A stretch of DNA of 64,000 nt from assembly GCA_965228125.1 (NCBI GenBank), contig OZ245791.1:1054001-1118000 (forward strand), written 5' to 3'. The notes below the pieces were generated by a model, which saw nothing but the letters and a program-made list of their open reading frames with translations, was not told where the DNA came from and ran no database searches. Below are positions 36,173 through 45,394 of this stretch, piece by piece. Numbering within the stretch: the first letter of the stretch is position 1; each line of letters starts with the position of its first letter. The DNA comes from GWF2-38-69 sp965228125 (lineage in GTDB: Bacteria; Verrucomicrobiota; Lentisphaeria; Victivallales; GWF2-38-69). A program made the translations under genes and the position numbers.

Positions 36173-37407
36173 AATTTACTTTCAAATTCAAATTCAAATT
36201 TAAGCTAGACTTTTTTAGAACAAACCCGATTATGAGTGCCATGGTCGGAATTACTCTGCTTATTTCCATAATATTGGCCTATATGATTTATGCCGAGAAT
36301 TCAGCTCTCTCAGATACTTCCAAAAAACTTGATGAACTTAAAAATAAAATTAGAATTTTGAACTCAACCAGCCCTTACCCTTCAGAAAAAAACTTAGAAT
36401 ATATAAGAGACGATATTAAAATCCTGAAATTTAACATTTTTAAACTTGAAGATATCTTTGGGAATGTCTATGCCAAACCACTCTTGGCTTTCGTACAATC
36501 ACTTACAAAAGAAGATATTAAATCACTTGAAACCGAACTAGAAGTACTCCAAAAAGAAGATACCAGTTCAAGCAGGCAGAACCAACAAGATATCGAAACA
36601 AGGTTAGACTTGCTTAGAAATATGCCAGACAGCAATCTTGTATATGATTTCATAACATCTTGGAAAAACTACATTGATGAAGAAAAAAAGGCGAAACAGG
36701 AACTATCAGTTGGCGATATTTTCACTAACTTTCGAAAATACAAAAAATATAGCCAGGAAGGATTCGATCAGGCCAGAAATGTATTTCTTACCGAATTTCA
36801 AAAAGAGACATTTGAACCTTTAAATAACGATACTATCGATGATTACATACTTGCGTCCCTCGGTATACCATTAGATTTCTCAAGAATCAGATGCAAAAAT
36901 ATAGTTTCAGATATAGAGCTGGGGCTTAACCAGGTTCTAATTAAAAATAATGTGGTCATCCGAGGCAACAAACTCAACCTATTCACTGAGTTTGCCTCAG
37001 TCCCCAATGACGATGAAATCCCTTACATCATAAACTACTGCAGGTTCCTTGAGGACTTTTTCCAAAGAGTAGCCCAATCTGGGATAGAAAGAATAGAGTC
37101 ATATAAAAAACTAAATGGCCTCAAAGGTTTTGAGGATTCAAACTTCCTGATATTCCAGTATCAGATAGACGTTGTAACATCGCTGGACTCTCTCAGAGCT
37201 TTTCTTAACAATCTTCAAGAGGCTTACAAAGATAACAGAATTTATGTAGTTGAATCTTTAAACATATCGGTCATGGAAGACAATGCTAATAACCTGCAGC
37301 CTCTTGAATCTCAAGACAATATCCCTAAGATACTCATAGGCAATTCCGACACAATCAAAGCATCAATCACTGTCAATTACCTGATATTTAAAAAGAAGAT
37401 TCTTTAA
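36169..37407 (+). CDS. PilO-like inner membrane protein (Amuc_1100-like)
   Basis: A 412-residue protein with a very basic, Phe/Lys-rich N-terminus, one membrane helix (about 19-40), then a coiled-coil region beginning ENSALSDTSKKLDELKNKI. Two mixed alpha/beta segments follow in the periplasm, the last near 330-410. This layout matches PilO/GspM and the Amuc_1100 protein of Akkermansia, which also places a PilO-type ferredoxin-like fold after a coiled coil. Identity is by architecture and operon position, since sequence similarity is too weak to judge by eye. Its start overlaps the stop of the PilM-like gene (ATGA), so translation is probably coupled. Confidence 0.65.
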   Translation: MKFTFKFKFKFKLDFFRTNPIMSAMVGITLLISIILAYMIYAENSALSDTSKKLDELKNKIRILNSTSPYPSEKNLEYIRDDIKILKFNIFKLEDIFGNVYAKPLLAFVQSLTKEDIKSLETELEVLQKEDTSSSRQNQQDIETRLDLLRNMPDSNLVYDFITSWKNYIDEEKKAKQELSVGDIFTNFRKYKKYSQEGFDQARNVFLTEFQKETFEPLNNDTIDDYILASLGIPLDFSRIRCKNIVSDIELGLNQVLIKNNVVIRGNKLNLFTEFASVPNDDEIPYIINYCRFLEDFFQRVAQSGIERIESYKKLNGLKGFEDSNFLIFQYQIDVVTSLDSLRAFLNNLQEAYKDNRIYVVESLNISVMEDNANNLQPLESQDNIPKILIGNSDTIKASITVNYLIFKKKIL

Positions 37408-37416
37408 TTTATACTT

Positions 37417-38622
37417 ATGAAATTTACTTTCGTCAAAGAAAACTGGGAAAAAATGATACTGGGAATTATCCTTGTATTGTTCGTATTTTCACTTATTTGG
37501 CTCGTAGATCTCTTCTATAAATCGGAGGAATCCAGAGCTACAGGAGTAACTATCATCGTAAATAAACTCCCTTACCAAAACCTTCAACCAGAATTTTACG
37601 ATTTTGACTCAGCGCTTTCTAAAAATGTCCTGTGGATGCCTTCACTAAAAAGGGAATTAAACACCAAAGACGAATTCTATATCGTTACCTATACCGATTT
37701 CATGAAACCTTTCAAGATAGCTCGTTCTAATGCTCCGAAAGCCGATGGCAAACTGATTCCTTATGAGTATTACAGACTTGGTTATTGTCCTATCACGAGA
37801 GACAAACTAATAACTCCTGACGCAAAAACATTTGAAAAAAATTCTGATATGGATAATGATGGCATACCTGATGTGGTTGAGAAAAAATACGGTTTCAATC
37901 CTTCAAATCCTGCCGACGCAAATCACGATCTGGACAAAGACTCTTTCACTAATCTTCAGGAATATTTATACAACCCTGAGGGCATAGATGTTCCGAAAAT
38001 CCATCCACCCATTATCAAAAGGTTGGTGCTTCTGGATATTTCAAAAGCCAGGTTGCCATTCTTAATCAAAAATATTGTCAAATATGGCAATGACAAAGCA
38101 AAATGGAATATTCAGGTAAACTTTGATAACCCTGATGTCGTTCCAAGCACCCAGTTCCTTAAAATAGGCAAGGCTGTTGAATTACCCAATCTTTCCTATA
38201 AAATTACAGACATTGAAGAACACACATATAAGAAACTCAACCCCAGCTTAGGCGCTATGGTTGAATATGACGATTCAGTAGTGGTATTAAAAACAGAAAA
38301 AGGAGACACCATAAAAGCACAGCTTAACAAACCTATTTACGAAAAGTATAACCTTGTTACAGCAAAGGATATTTACTCCGGAGACGAGTATAAAATCAGA
38401 AGAAATAACGCTATCACACTGGGAAACAATTATATTGGCATCGAAGAATATGTATTGAAAGATGTCAATATTACAGAAACTGAATCAAATGAATCTATTC
38501 TGTTCCAACGAGATGGGAAAAATTATATCGTTAAAAGATCTACAGATTATGTAAAACCAACAGAGTCATCTAATGGCATAATAAAGGAAAATTCGGTTGC
38601 CGATGAGAATAAAATTGAATAG
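37417..38622 (+). CDS. Single-pass pilus-system protein with TSP type-3-like Ca2+ motif (Amuc_1099-like)
   Basis: A 401-residue protein. Residues 13-33 form a membrane anchor after a short basic N-terminus, and the remainder should be periplasmic. Residues 144-152 read DMDNDGIPD, and DANHDLDKDSF follows at 167-177. This matches thrombospondin type-3 or EF-hand-like calcium loops seen in surface proteins. The second half is rich in beta strands, with a repeated pattern around VELPNLSYKITDIEEHTYKK. The neighbours and anchor resemble the Amuc_1099 family of Akkermansia; the PilP lipoprotein role of linking PilNO to the secretin is a reasonable guess. It overlaps the next gene by about 20-26 bases. 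Confidence 0.6.
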   Translation: MKFTFVKENWEKMILGIILVLFVFSLIWLVDLFYKSEESRATGVTIIVNKLPYQNLQPEFYDFDSALSKNVLWMPSLKRELNTKDEFYIVTYTDFMKPFKIARSNAPKADGKLIPYEYYRLGYCPITRDKLITPDAKTFEKNSDMDNDGIPDVVEKKYGFNPSNPADANHDLDKDSFTNLQEYLYNPEGIDVPKIHPPIIKRLVLLDISKARLPFLIKNIVKYGNDKAKWNIQVNFDNPDVVPSTQFLKIGKAVELPNLSYKITDIEEHTYKKLNPSLGAMVEYDDSVVVLKTEKGDTIKAQLNKPIYEKYNLVTAKDIYSGDEYKIRRNNAITLGNNYIGIEEYVLKDVNITETESNESILFQRDGKNYIVKRSTDYVKPTESSNGIIKENSVADENKIE

Positions 38623-41002
38623 TTTACCAGAAAAAATCAGGATTTTCATTTTTCCCTCGTTAGCGTTTTTTTTACTCTTGACATCTCCTGTCTTTTCATC
38701 CGACAACCAGACTGAGTCTGCTTCTGATTCGACTATACTGCAAACAACCATACTCCAACGGCAACAGGCTGATAATGAAGCAAACCAAATAAAACAAAAT
38801 ATTGATGCTTTGGTTTCTGCTTCAAAATTTCGGGAAGCTGAAAAAGAATATGATAAGATGTTCAAACTATATGATTCTCTTGGTGACACCCGTTATGTCA
38901 GAATTAAAGAATCGATTTTGAAAAGTGAAAGAAATCTTTTCTATAAAAAGTGGGCAGACTATCTCGAAGATCAAGCCGGAAATGCGTTTCTAAACAAAGA
39001 ATATGACAAATCAATAAAATTATCAGAAGAGTCTGTCAATGTCATCAAGAAAATCGGATTAAAAACTTCTTCTCCTTCGCTTGCAGCCAAACCTAAGGAA
39101 CTTATTCAAAGCTCCAACTATGCTAAACTCAATAAGAAATTCAACCAGGCAACAGACTTGGACAGCGCTCTTCCACAATATAAATACCGCATAATGGACA
39201 TGGATGCATATATGACTGATGCTAAGGTCTATATGGACAATAAAGAATATGACAAAGCCAGGGAATGTCTGGAGAAAGCCCTATTGCTGGATCCTTACAA
39301 CTATAAAGCCATGACAATGCTTCAAACTCTCTATACCCAAATTCTGGACACAGGCAAAGCCAGAGCGCAAGCTGAACAATATCAAGCAATAGCAGAAACA
39401 CAATGGGCAAACAATGAAGCTGTTCCTCCCAATATTACCAGCGGAGATGTTCTTAAGGTCATAGAGTCTCAATCCAATGCTTCAAACAGCCTTAAAGATA
39501 AACTTGAGACGATGATCATTCCGAAAATTGACTTTGAAGACGCTTCTATCTCTTCGGTGATTACATATTTGAACAGGGAAAGCAAAATAGCAGATACTGA
39601 GGGCAAGGGCATAAATATTATCATGAGGCTCTCCAATACACAACCTCGCCCCAAAGGCATCACCCTGCAGCTAGACGATGTCCCAATCGGCGAAATCATC
39701 AATTATGTATGCAAAGCCGCTGGTCTTAAATACAGGATTGAGGATGAGGCAATAATAATCGGCGACAACTCCATCAATGAGATGGAAACAAAATTCTTCC
39801 CAATAAAATCAGGGCTTATTAACTCAATTGTATCTAATTTAAATATCAATGATAAAGAGGTAGACCCTGATGCGAAGCAGCTGCTTGATACAGAATCTTT
39901 CTTAAAAACCTCCATAGTTCTGGATCAAAAAGTACTATCCGCCGATTTACAGAACTATTTCCTTATAAGGGGGCTTCCATTTCCCCCTGGCTCTAATATT
40001 GCCTGGGATAGCAAAACAAGTATGCTTGTTTTAACTAACACTCCTGAGAATATCAGAATAGCCGAAAGCCTAATCAAAGAAATAGATGTTGACATCCCAC
40101 TAGTCCTCATAGAAGCAAAGTTTGTCGAGATAACTCAAACTGAACTAGAAGAACTCGCATTTAAGTGGAAATTACGCTATGATGGAGGGAAGACTATTCT
40201 TAACCCAAACAGCGAAGGAACGAGTTCTGCAGGAAATGACCCGATAATAGGCCATTACAATGATGATAATTCAAGTCTGAACCAATACGCCTTAATTAAT
40301 AACTTGGCCTTTAACGGTAATGATGGTAAGTTTAACCTTAATTTCTGGATGTATGCCATAGACCAAAGCAAAACAGTTGAAGTGCTTTCATCACCAAAAA
40401 TTACTACAAAAAGCGGCTCAGAAGCTATGATAAGAATGGTCACCGAAAAATATTTTCCTACTTCCTGGACTGAACCTACTGTTGAATTAACAGCCGCTGA
40501 TGCCAGTGCCGCTGCAAATGTAACATATTCAGGACCCGAATTTGGAGATCCAACAGATTTAGGAATTATCATGTATGTAACGCCTACAGTCAGCCCCAAT
40601 AATCACACAATACTTCTTGACCTTAAGCCCCAAGTAATTGACTTCGTAGGATGGGATGATTATTCTTACAATATACAAAGAGAAGAAACTGGCGCTGCTA
40701 CGACTAATGTCATAGCTCCTGTTAAAATGGCTATGATATCACACAGGGATGTTGTTACTAAAGTTAAAATTTATGATGGAGAAACAATAGTACTTGGAGG
40801 AACAATTAAAGAAGATGCTGTATATGTAGATGATTCAATGCCATTCCTCTCCGATGTTCCGCTCGCTGGACGACTGTTTCGTTCAAAATATAAAGATGTA
40901 GAAAGAAAAAATCTTCTTATATTTGTAAGCGCAAGATTGGTTAACCCTGATGGAACACCGTTTAGAAAGCAAGACAATTCTTTTTTTGATTTCGGCAGAT
41001 AG
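38597..41002 (+). CDS. TPR-containing type IV pilus secretin, copy 1 (Amuc_1098-like)
   Basis: An 801-residue outer membrane channel subunit. A signal peptide ends near residue 36. TPR-like helical repeats occupy about 60-290, including AKVYMDNKEYDKARECLEKAL. An STN/N0-like domain (about 308-395) contains GEIINYVCKAAGLKYRIED. N-domains follow, and the secretin core runs from about 490 to 790 with VEVLSSPKITT, the late DGETIVLGGTIKED motif, then PFLSDVPLAGRLFRSK, all classic secretin signatures. TTG at 38597 is better spaced from AAAGGA than the ATG at 38603, so either may be used. The start lies inside the preceding gene. It is the first of two tandem paralogues. Confidence 0.88.
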   Translation: MPMRIKLNSLPEKIRIFIFPSLAFFLLLTSPVFSSDNQTESASDSTILQTTILQRQQADNEANQIKQNIDALVSASKFREAEKEYDKMFKLYDSLGDTRYVRIKESILKSERNLFYKKWADYLEDQAGNAFLNKEYDKSIKLSEESVNVIKKIGLKTSSPSLAAKPKELIQSSNYAKLNKKFNQATDLDSALPQYKYRIMDMDAYMTDAKVYMDNKEYDKARECLEKALLLDPYNYKAMTMLQTLYTQILDTGKARAQAEQYQAIAETQWANNEAVPPNITSGDVLKVIESQSNASNSLKDKLETMIIPKIDFEDASISSVITYLNRESKIADTEGKGINIIMRLSNTQPRPKGITLQLDDVPIGEIINYVCKAAGLKYRIEDEAIIIGDNSINEMETKFFPIKSGLINSIVSNLNINDKEVDPDAKQLLDTESFLKTSIVLDQKVLSADLQNYFLIRGLPFPPGSNIAWDSKTSMLVLTNTPENIRIAESLIKEIDVDIPLVLIEAKFVEITQTELEELAFKWKLRYDGGKTILNPNSEGTSSAGNDPIIGHYNDDNSSLNQYALINNLAFNGNDGKFNLNFWMYAIDQSKTVEVLSSPKITTKSGSEAMIRMVTEKYFPTSWTEPTVELTAADASAAANVTYSGPEFGDPTDLGIIMYVTPTVSPNNHTILLDLKPQVIDFVGWDDYSYNIQREETGAATTNVIAPVKMAMISHRDVVTKVKIYDGETIVLGGTIKEDAVYVDDSMPFLSDVPLAGRLFRSKYKDVERKNLLIFVSARLVNPDGTPFRKQDNSFFDFGR

Positions 41003-41100
41003 TAACGCACTGGCATCTTGCTAGTAATTAATTTATGGTTTCAGATTTAGAGGTATGGCGGCCTCTTCGAGGACGCCATTTCAAAAACAGGAAAAGTGAA

Positions 41101-43437
41101 ATGTCAAAAATGAAGTTTAAAATCTTAGTATTGCTTTTTAGCCTTGTTCAGGGCTTCTTCTGTTATTCTTCAGAAGATGTTCAGAATCTGGACATTGCGG
41201 TGCTTAATACACAAACTGAAGTTATGAATCAGGCAAAAACTATTAATGCAGATGAACTCCTGATAAAAGCCAACAATGCCTACCTAAACAAAAACTATCA
41301 ACAAGCCAAAGATCTTTATTTGCAAACTATTTCAATTATCTCCAATTCTCCTGGAGCTGACACTGCTTATGCCCAAAAAAAAATTTCCAATCTCTCCCAA
41401 GCCCTTTCCAACGTTTACACAGCATGGTCGCAAGATTTGCTTCAGGAAGCCAGAGATAACTCAAGCCCTGACAAAATAGAAAAGTCGATTGAGCTTTGTA
41501 AAGAGGCTAAAGAAATGAACCCACAATGCAGTGATCTTGCCGACAGGCTTATTGCTTATTATACAGAAAATAAAAAAGTCATGAATTACAATCAATCAAT
41601 TTCCACGGAAAAGCTACTCCCTGACAATAAAGAAAAACTCTATAATGTCGATGTCCTATACGAACAAGGAAAGACTCTATACGACAAAAAGATGTATAAC
41701 CAGGCAAAAGATAAATTTCAGGAACTTCTTCTGGTAGATCCTTACAACACCAATGCGATCGAGTACATCAAACAGATAAACCTGAAAATAACCGCTGCCG
41801 GGAATTATAGAACTGAAGTAACAGCTACTGAAAGAGCCTCCGAGATTGAATGGGAAAAACTTTCTCCCATAATGTCAACAACTCTCAGCGGCGAAAGAAT
41901 AGACCTGATAGAGGCTGATACTTCAGCAAAAAAAGATTCAGTAAGCGCCTTGCAAGAAAAGCTTAATTCAATAATTATCAAAAATATCTCTTTTGAACAA
42001 GTCCCGATAGACACAGCTGTAGCTTTTTTAAAAAGCGAAAGCCAAAAAGAAGATCCTTCAGGTAAAGGCGTTAATTTTTTCCTTAACCTAAAATCCATAG
42101 CGGTACCTCATATTCAAAACACCTCACCTGACGCAGATAGAAACAACTCCTCCGAAGGCTGGGATGAAGCCACCCCAAATATCCCTCAGGTAAATCCGGC
42201 AAACCAATATCTGGTAACACTCGCCCTGGAAAATATCACTCTGGAAAAAGCCATCAACTATATCTGCAAAGCAGCAGGACTAAAATATAAGGTCAATAGA
42301 TATGCTGTCGAAATCTATTCTTCCAATTCGCAAGATACTAGTCTGGACACAGAAGTCCTTCCTGTAGAAAAGGAAATATTCCTCAATGCCGTGCAAGATA
42401 ATAAAACAACTGATATGACGCAATTTTTTATAGAAAGAGGAATACAATTTGCTGACAATGCTACCTGTGTATATGACCCTAAGATCAGCCGTTTAATTAT
42501 CAGAAATACTCCTAGTGCAATTGAAAATATCAAGAATGTGCTCGCAACTTTAGGGCAAACCCTTCCTCAGGTTTCAATAGCCGCTAAATTCGTAGAAATG
42601 AGTCAAAAAGACTTTGAGGAACTGGGGTTTAACTGGCAGCTCAGCAGGACTGAGAATAACAACCCTACATGGGATCCAAACAACCAAATAAACAGGTTTG
42701 CCGGAGATGAAGCAAGCCCTGTGGGCGAGACAATACCGGATAAAGAGTTTGGCTTTCTCTATAGCAGTAACGGCATAGACTTAAGCGGTACAATGCACGC
42801 TTTAAATCAAAATGAAAGGGTAGAAATCCTTTCTGCTCCAAGGGTCACTACATTAAGCGGACAGAAAGCCACAATCAGACTTATTACTGATAGGTATTTT
42901 CCTACTTCCTGGACTGAACCTAGTGAAGAAAGTTCAACTTCTGGAACAATAACTACTAAGGTAATCACTCCAGCAACACCTGAAGTCAGTTCGACTGATA
43001 TCACCCCTGTAGGCATACGATTAGATGTTACACCTCAAGTAAGTTCAGATAATTACACAATAGATTTAATCCTTGAACCAAAAGTTCAAGATCTAATCGG
43101 TTGGACAATATATGAATACGTATCATCGGACACTACTATTTCTAACTCTCCGATAAAGATGCCCGAGATCGATGCAAGAACAGTTCAGACTCAAGTAAGA
43201 ACTTATGATAACGAGACAGTTGTGATTGGCGGAGTTTACAAGGATGAAAGCCAAAGCATAAACGACAATGTCCCAATCTTGGGCGATATTCCGTTGGTAG
43301 GCAGACTGTTCCAGTCTACTATCGAAGCTCCAGATAAAACAAATCTATTGATATTTACCACAGTTCAGTTAATCAGGCCGGATGGAACACCGCTGCGTCC
43401 GTCAAGGAATGCTGGCCTCCCGAACTTCCGTGACTAG
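41101..43437 (+). CDS. TPR-containing type IV pilus secretin, copy 2
   Basis: A 778-residue paralogue of the preceding secretin. The start at 41101 is preferred over an in-frame start 22 codons earlier because AGGAAAAGTGA precedes it and a signal peptide begins there. TPR-like repeats (about 50-240) are followed by an STN-like domain with AINYICKAAGLKYKVNRYAVEI. The secretin core contains VEILSAPRVTT, YDNETVVIGGVYKDE and PILGDIPLVGRLFQS. Both copies share the unusual YFPTSWTEP segment in the gate/beta region. Compared with copy 1 it has a longer insert before the STN-like end. It lies about 98 bases after copy 1 and may be cotranscribed. Confidence 0.88.
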   Translation: MSKMKFKILVLLFSLVQGFFCYSSEDVQNLDIAVLNTQTEVMNQAKTINADELLIKANNAYLNKNYQQAKDLYLQTISIISNSPGADTAYAQKKISNLSQALSNVYTAWSQDLLQEARDNSSPDKIEKSIELCKEAKEMNPQCSDLADRLIAYYTENKKVMNYNQSISTEKLLPDNKEKLYNVDVLYEQGKTLYDKKMYNQAKDKFQELLLVDPYNTNAIEYIKQINLKITAAGNYRTEVTATERASEIEWEKLSPIMSTTLSGERIDLIEADTSAKKDSVSALQEKLNSIIIKNISFEQVPIDTAVAFLKSESQKEDPSGKGVNFFLNLKSIAVPHIQNTSPDADRNNSSEGWDEATPNIPQVNPANQYLVTLALENITLEKAINYICKAAGLKYKVNRYAVEIYSSNSQDTSLDTEVLPVEKEIFLNAVQDNKTTDMTQFFIERGIQFADNATCVYDPKISRLIIRNTPSAIENIKNVLATLGQTLPQVSIAAKFVEMSQKDFEELGFNWQLSRTENNNPTWDPNNQINRFAGDEASPVGETIPDKEFGFLYSSNGIDLSGTMHALNQNERVEILSAPRVTTLSGQKATIRLITDRYFPTSWTEPSEESSTSGTITTKVITPATPEVSSTDITPVGIRLDVTPQVSSDNYTIDLILEPKVQDLIGWTIYEYVSSDTTISNSPIKMPEIDARTVQTQVRTYDNETVVIGGVYKDESQSINDNVPILGDIPLVGRLFQSTIEAPDKTNLLIFTTVQLIRPDGTPLRPSRNAGLPNFRD

Positions 43438-43544
43438 TACCCGCATGAGGACAATTGTGGAGAGAAATTGTGCTTGCATCGTTAAAAAACCGTCAGTTTC
43501 TTCAAAAACAGCGCAACGCATCCGCTCCATTATTAAAAACATTT

Positions 43545-44555
43545 CTACTCTATAAGGCGCATCCAGTTAAACACATCATGAGCTCTGCCGTACTGGATAT
43601 CTGTAAGAGCCTTATATAATTTCTGGATCACTGGCCCTTTATCGCTTGCAAAAGTATAAGCCTTGTCGTTCCTATAAATGGCATTTACCGGAGTGATAAC
43701 TACTGCAGTTCCGCAGGCGCCTACTTCAGCAAAAGTCTCAATTTCATCAAATTTTATCTGCCGCCTTGTTGCTTCTATACCAAGATGTTTTGCCAATTCT
43801 ATTAGTGAATTATTTGTAATGCTCGGAAGAATTGATTTCGATTCAGGAGTTATGTATTCTCCGCTCTTTGTAACGGCAAAGAAGTTACTTGATGTGAATT
43901 CATCAAAATATTTATGCTCTTTTGAATCAAGGAAAAGAACTATTGGAAAGCCTTTCGACTTGGCAATTTTTGATGATTTTAGGCTTGCAGCATAGTTGCC
44001 GGCAAGTTTGTAACGGCCAGAACCATTCGGAGCAGCTCTGTCATAATCATCCAGTATTATGGCTTTGACCCCTACCATGCCGCCCTTATAATACGGCCCC
44101 ACTGGAGTTGCGAGGATAATAAGAAGATATTCATCGCTCGGGGCTATGCCTATTATCGGTCCAGATCCAATCATTAAAGGCCTTAAATACAGAGCGCCGC
44201 CTGTTCCGTATGGAGGAATATATTCAATGTTCGCCTTGATAACTCTATTTACTGCTTCGGAAAATACGTCTTCGGGGAATTCCGGCATGCAAGCATAAGA
44301 AGCCGAACTGTTCATTCTTTTGATATTTTCTATATCTCTAAAAACTTTTATTTTCCCATCTTCGCATCTGTAAGCTTTCAAACCCTCAAAAATAGCCTGT
44401 CCATAATGAAGACATTCTGCAGCCACGCTCAATGTAATATGCGGGTCTTTGACAAGCGTTCCGTCATCCCACTTACCATTGGCAAATTTGAATTGAATAT
44501 GACATGCCGTTGGCATGTAGTCAAATCCAAGCTTTGACCACTCTATATTCAGCAT
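43545..44555 (-). CDS. ilvE: Branched-chain amino acid aminotransferase
   Basis: The 336-residue PLP enzyme catalyses the last step of Leu, Ile and Val synthesis and their first degradation step. It is a fold type IV transaminase of the longer BCAT type: SVAAECLHYGQAIFEGLKAYR, RMNSSASYACMP, TGGALYLRPLMIG and the PLP-Lys region RYKLAGNYAASL. The E-F-TSSNFFAV segment and GTAVVITPV follow. The start at 44555 is fixed by AAAGGAGGA (44562-44570) seven bases upstream; an earlier in-frame start adds unrelated residues. It is a single gene convergent with the secretin operon. Confidence 0.94.
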   Translation of the reverse strand: MLNIEWSKLGFDYMPTACHIQFKFANGKWDDGTLVKDPHITLSVAAECLHYGQAIFEGLKAYRCEDGKIKVFRDIENIKRMNSSASYACMPEFPEDVFSEAVNRVIKANIEYIPPYGTGGALYLRPLMIGSGPIIGIAPSDEYLLIILATPVGPYYKGGMVGVKAIILDDYDRAAPNGSGRYKLAGNYAASLKSSKIAKSKGFPIVLFLDSKEHKYFDEFTSSNFFAVTKSGEYITPESKSILPSITNNSLIELAKHLGIEATRRQIKFDEIETFAEVGACGTAVVITPVNAIYRNDKAYTFASDKGPVIQKLYKALTDIQYGRAHDVFNWMRLIE

Positions 44556-44561
44556 AGCAAT

Positions 44562-44570
44562 TCCTCCTTT
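44562..44570 (-). promoter_or_regulatory. Consensus ribosome binding site of ilvE
   Basis: AAAGGAGGA on the minus strand lies six bases before the ATG at 44555. It decides that start over one 16 codons upstream. Confidence 0.8.
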
Positions 44571-44774
44571 ATCTAGACATATTTTAGAATGCGCTCTATT
44601 CAAAGATAGCAGGAAAAATCAAGATTAAAATATCCATGCTTATAGAATTCTGATTATATTTGTTTTAGAATTTTGTATCATAGGGCACAATATTCGCTAT
44701 TTACTTAAGAAGTTACGCGGTTATATTTAACAGGTTAAAAACGATCTCAAAATATTTTACACTAGGAGAAATGA

Positions 44775-45341
44775 ATGAAACTTTCCAGAATTTTAACATT
44801 ATCAGTATTAACTGCAACAGTAGCTTTCCTCGGAGCCTGCTCTAACCCCGATTCATCACAAATGAAACCTGGCGGAACTGCCGAATTCGGGTATGGTGAA
44901 GGAAGCGGAGATTTATCTTCCGGTTTTGGCCCTGGTAGTTCCTTAGGCGGAGCAGATTCTCTTCCAGGCAGACCGGCAAACGCATGGACACCAATTCCAG
45001 GCGTAAAACTTGATACGATTTACTTTGCTTTTGACAACTCCAATATTAGTTCTTCTCAGACGCCTAAACTCGAAGCCGCTGCAAAATATATGGCTTCCAA
45101 CCCTACTGTAGGTTTGATTATCGAAGGCAATTGTGACGAGAGAGGAAGCGCTGAATACAATATGGGGCTGGGCGAAAGAAGAGCACTGGCTGCAAGAGAA
45201 TATCTTGTAAAATTGGGAGTACCTGAAACAAGGCTCCAAACAATAAGCTATGGTGCTGAAAGGCCTGCCGATCCAGGACACGATGAAAATGCATGGCTCA
45301 AAAACAGAAGAGATGAACTTGTCCCTGCCACAATGAACTAA
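44775..45341 (+). CDS. pal: Peptidoglycan-associated lipoprotein (OmpA-like)
   Basis: A 188-residue outer membrane lipoprotein. Its signal peptide ends in the lipobox FLGAC with Cys 22. A Gly/Ser-rich linker (about 25-70) precedes the OmpA C-terminal domain (about 80-185), with the DTIYFAFDNSNI start, EGNCDERGSAEYNMGLGERRA and LQTISYGAERP. The peptidoglycan-binding Asp and Arg of this domain are present. Pal links the outer membrane to peptidoglycan and to the Tol system. Genes tolB or tolQRA are not adjacent, which is unusual. AGGAGA precedes the ATG, and a GC-rich terminator follows. Confidence 0.93.
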   Translation: MKLSRILTLSVLTATVAFLGACSNPDSSQMKPGGTAEFGYGEGSGDLSSGFGPGSSLGGADSLPGRPANAWTPIPGVKLDTIYFAFDNSNISSSQTPKLEAAAKYMASNPTVGLIIEGNCDERGSAEYNMGLGERRALAAREYLVKLGVPETRLQTISYGAERPADPGHDENAWLKNRRDELVPATMN

Positions 45342-45367
45342 TAATACATTGTTGCAAACTATTTCCG

Positions 45368-45389
45368 GCCCGCTTCAGCGGGCTTTTTT
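45368..45389 (+). terminator. Rho-independent terminator of pal
   Basis: GCCCGC (45368-45373) and GCGGGC (45378-45383) form a tight hairpin with a TTCA loop, followed by six T at 45384-45389. It also separates pal from the convergent kinase gene. Confidence 0.9.
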
Positions 45390-45394
45390 ATTTC

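Noticed and set aside
36169..36210. Repeat-like (TTCAAATTCAAATTCAAA) sequence at the start of the PilO-like gene.
   Set aside because: It encodes a simple FKFKFKFK stretch at the basic N-terminus. It is coding low-complexity sequence, not a DNA repeat element.
41035..41100. Upstream in-frame start for secretin copy 2 adding 22 residues.
   Set aside because: The extra residues are charged and would spoil the signal peptide; a better ribosome site lies before 41101.
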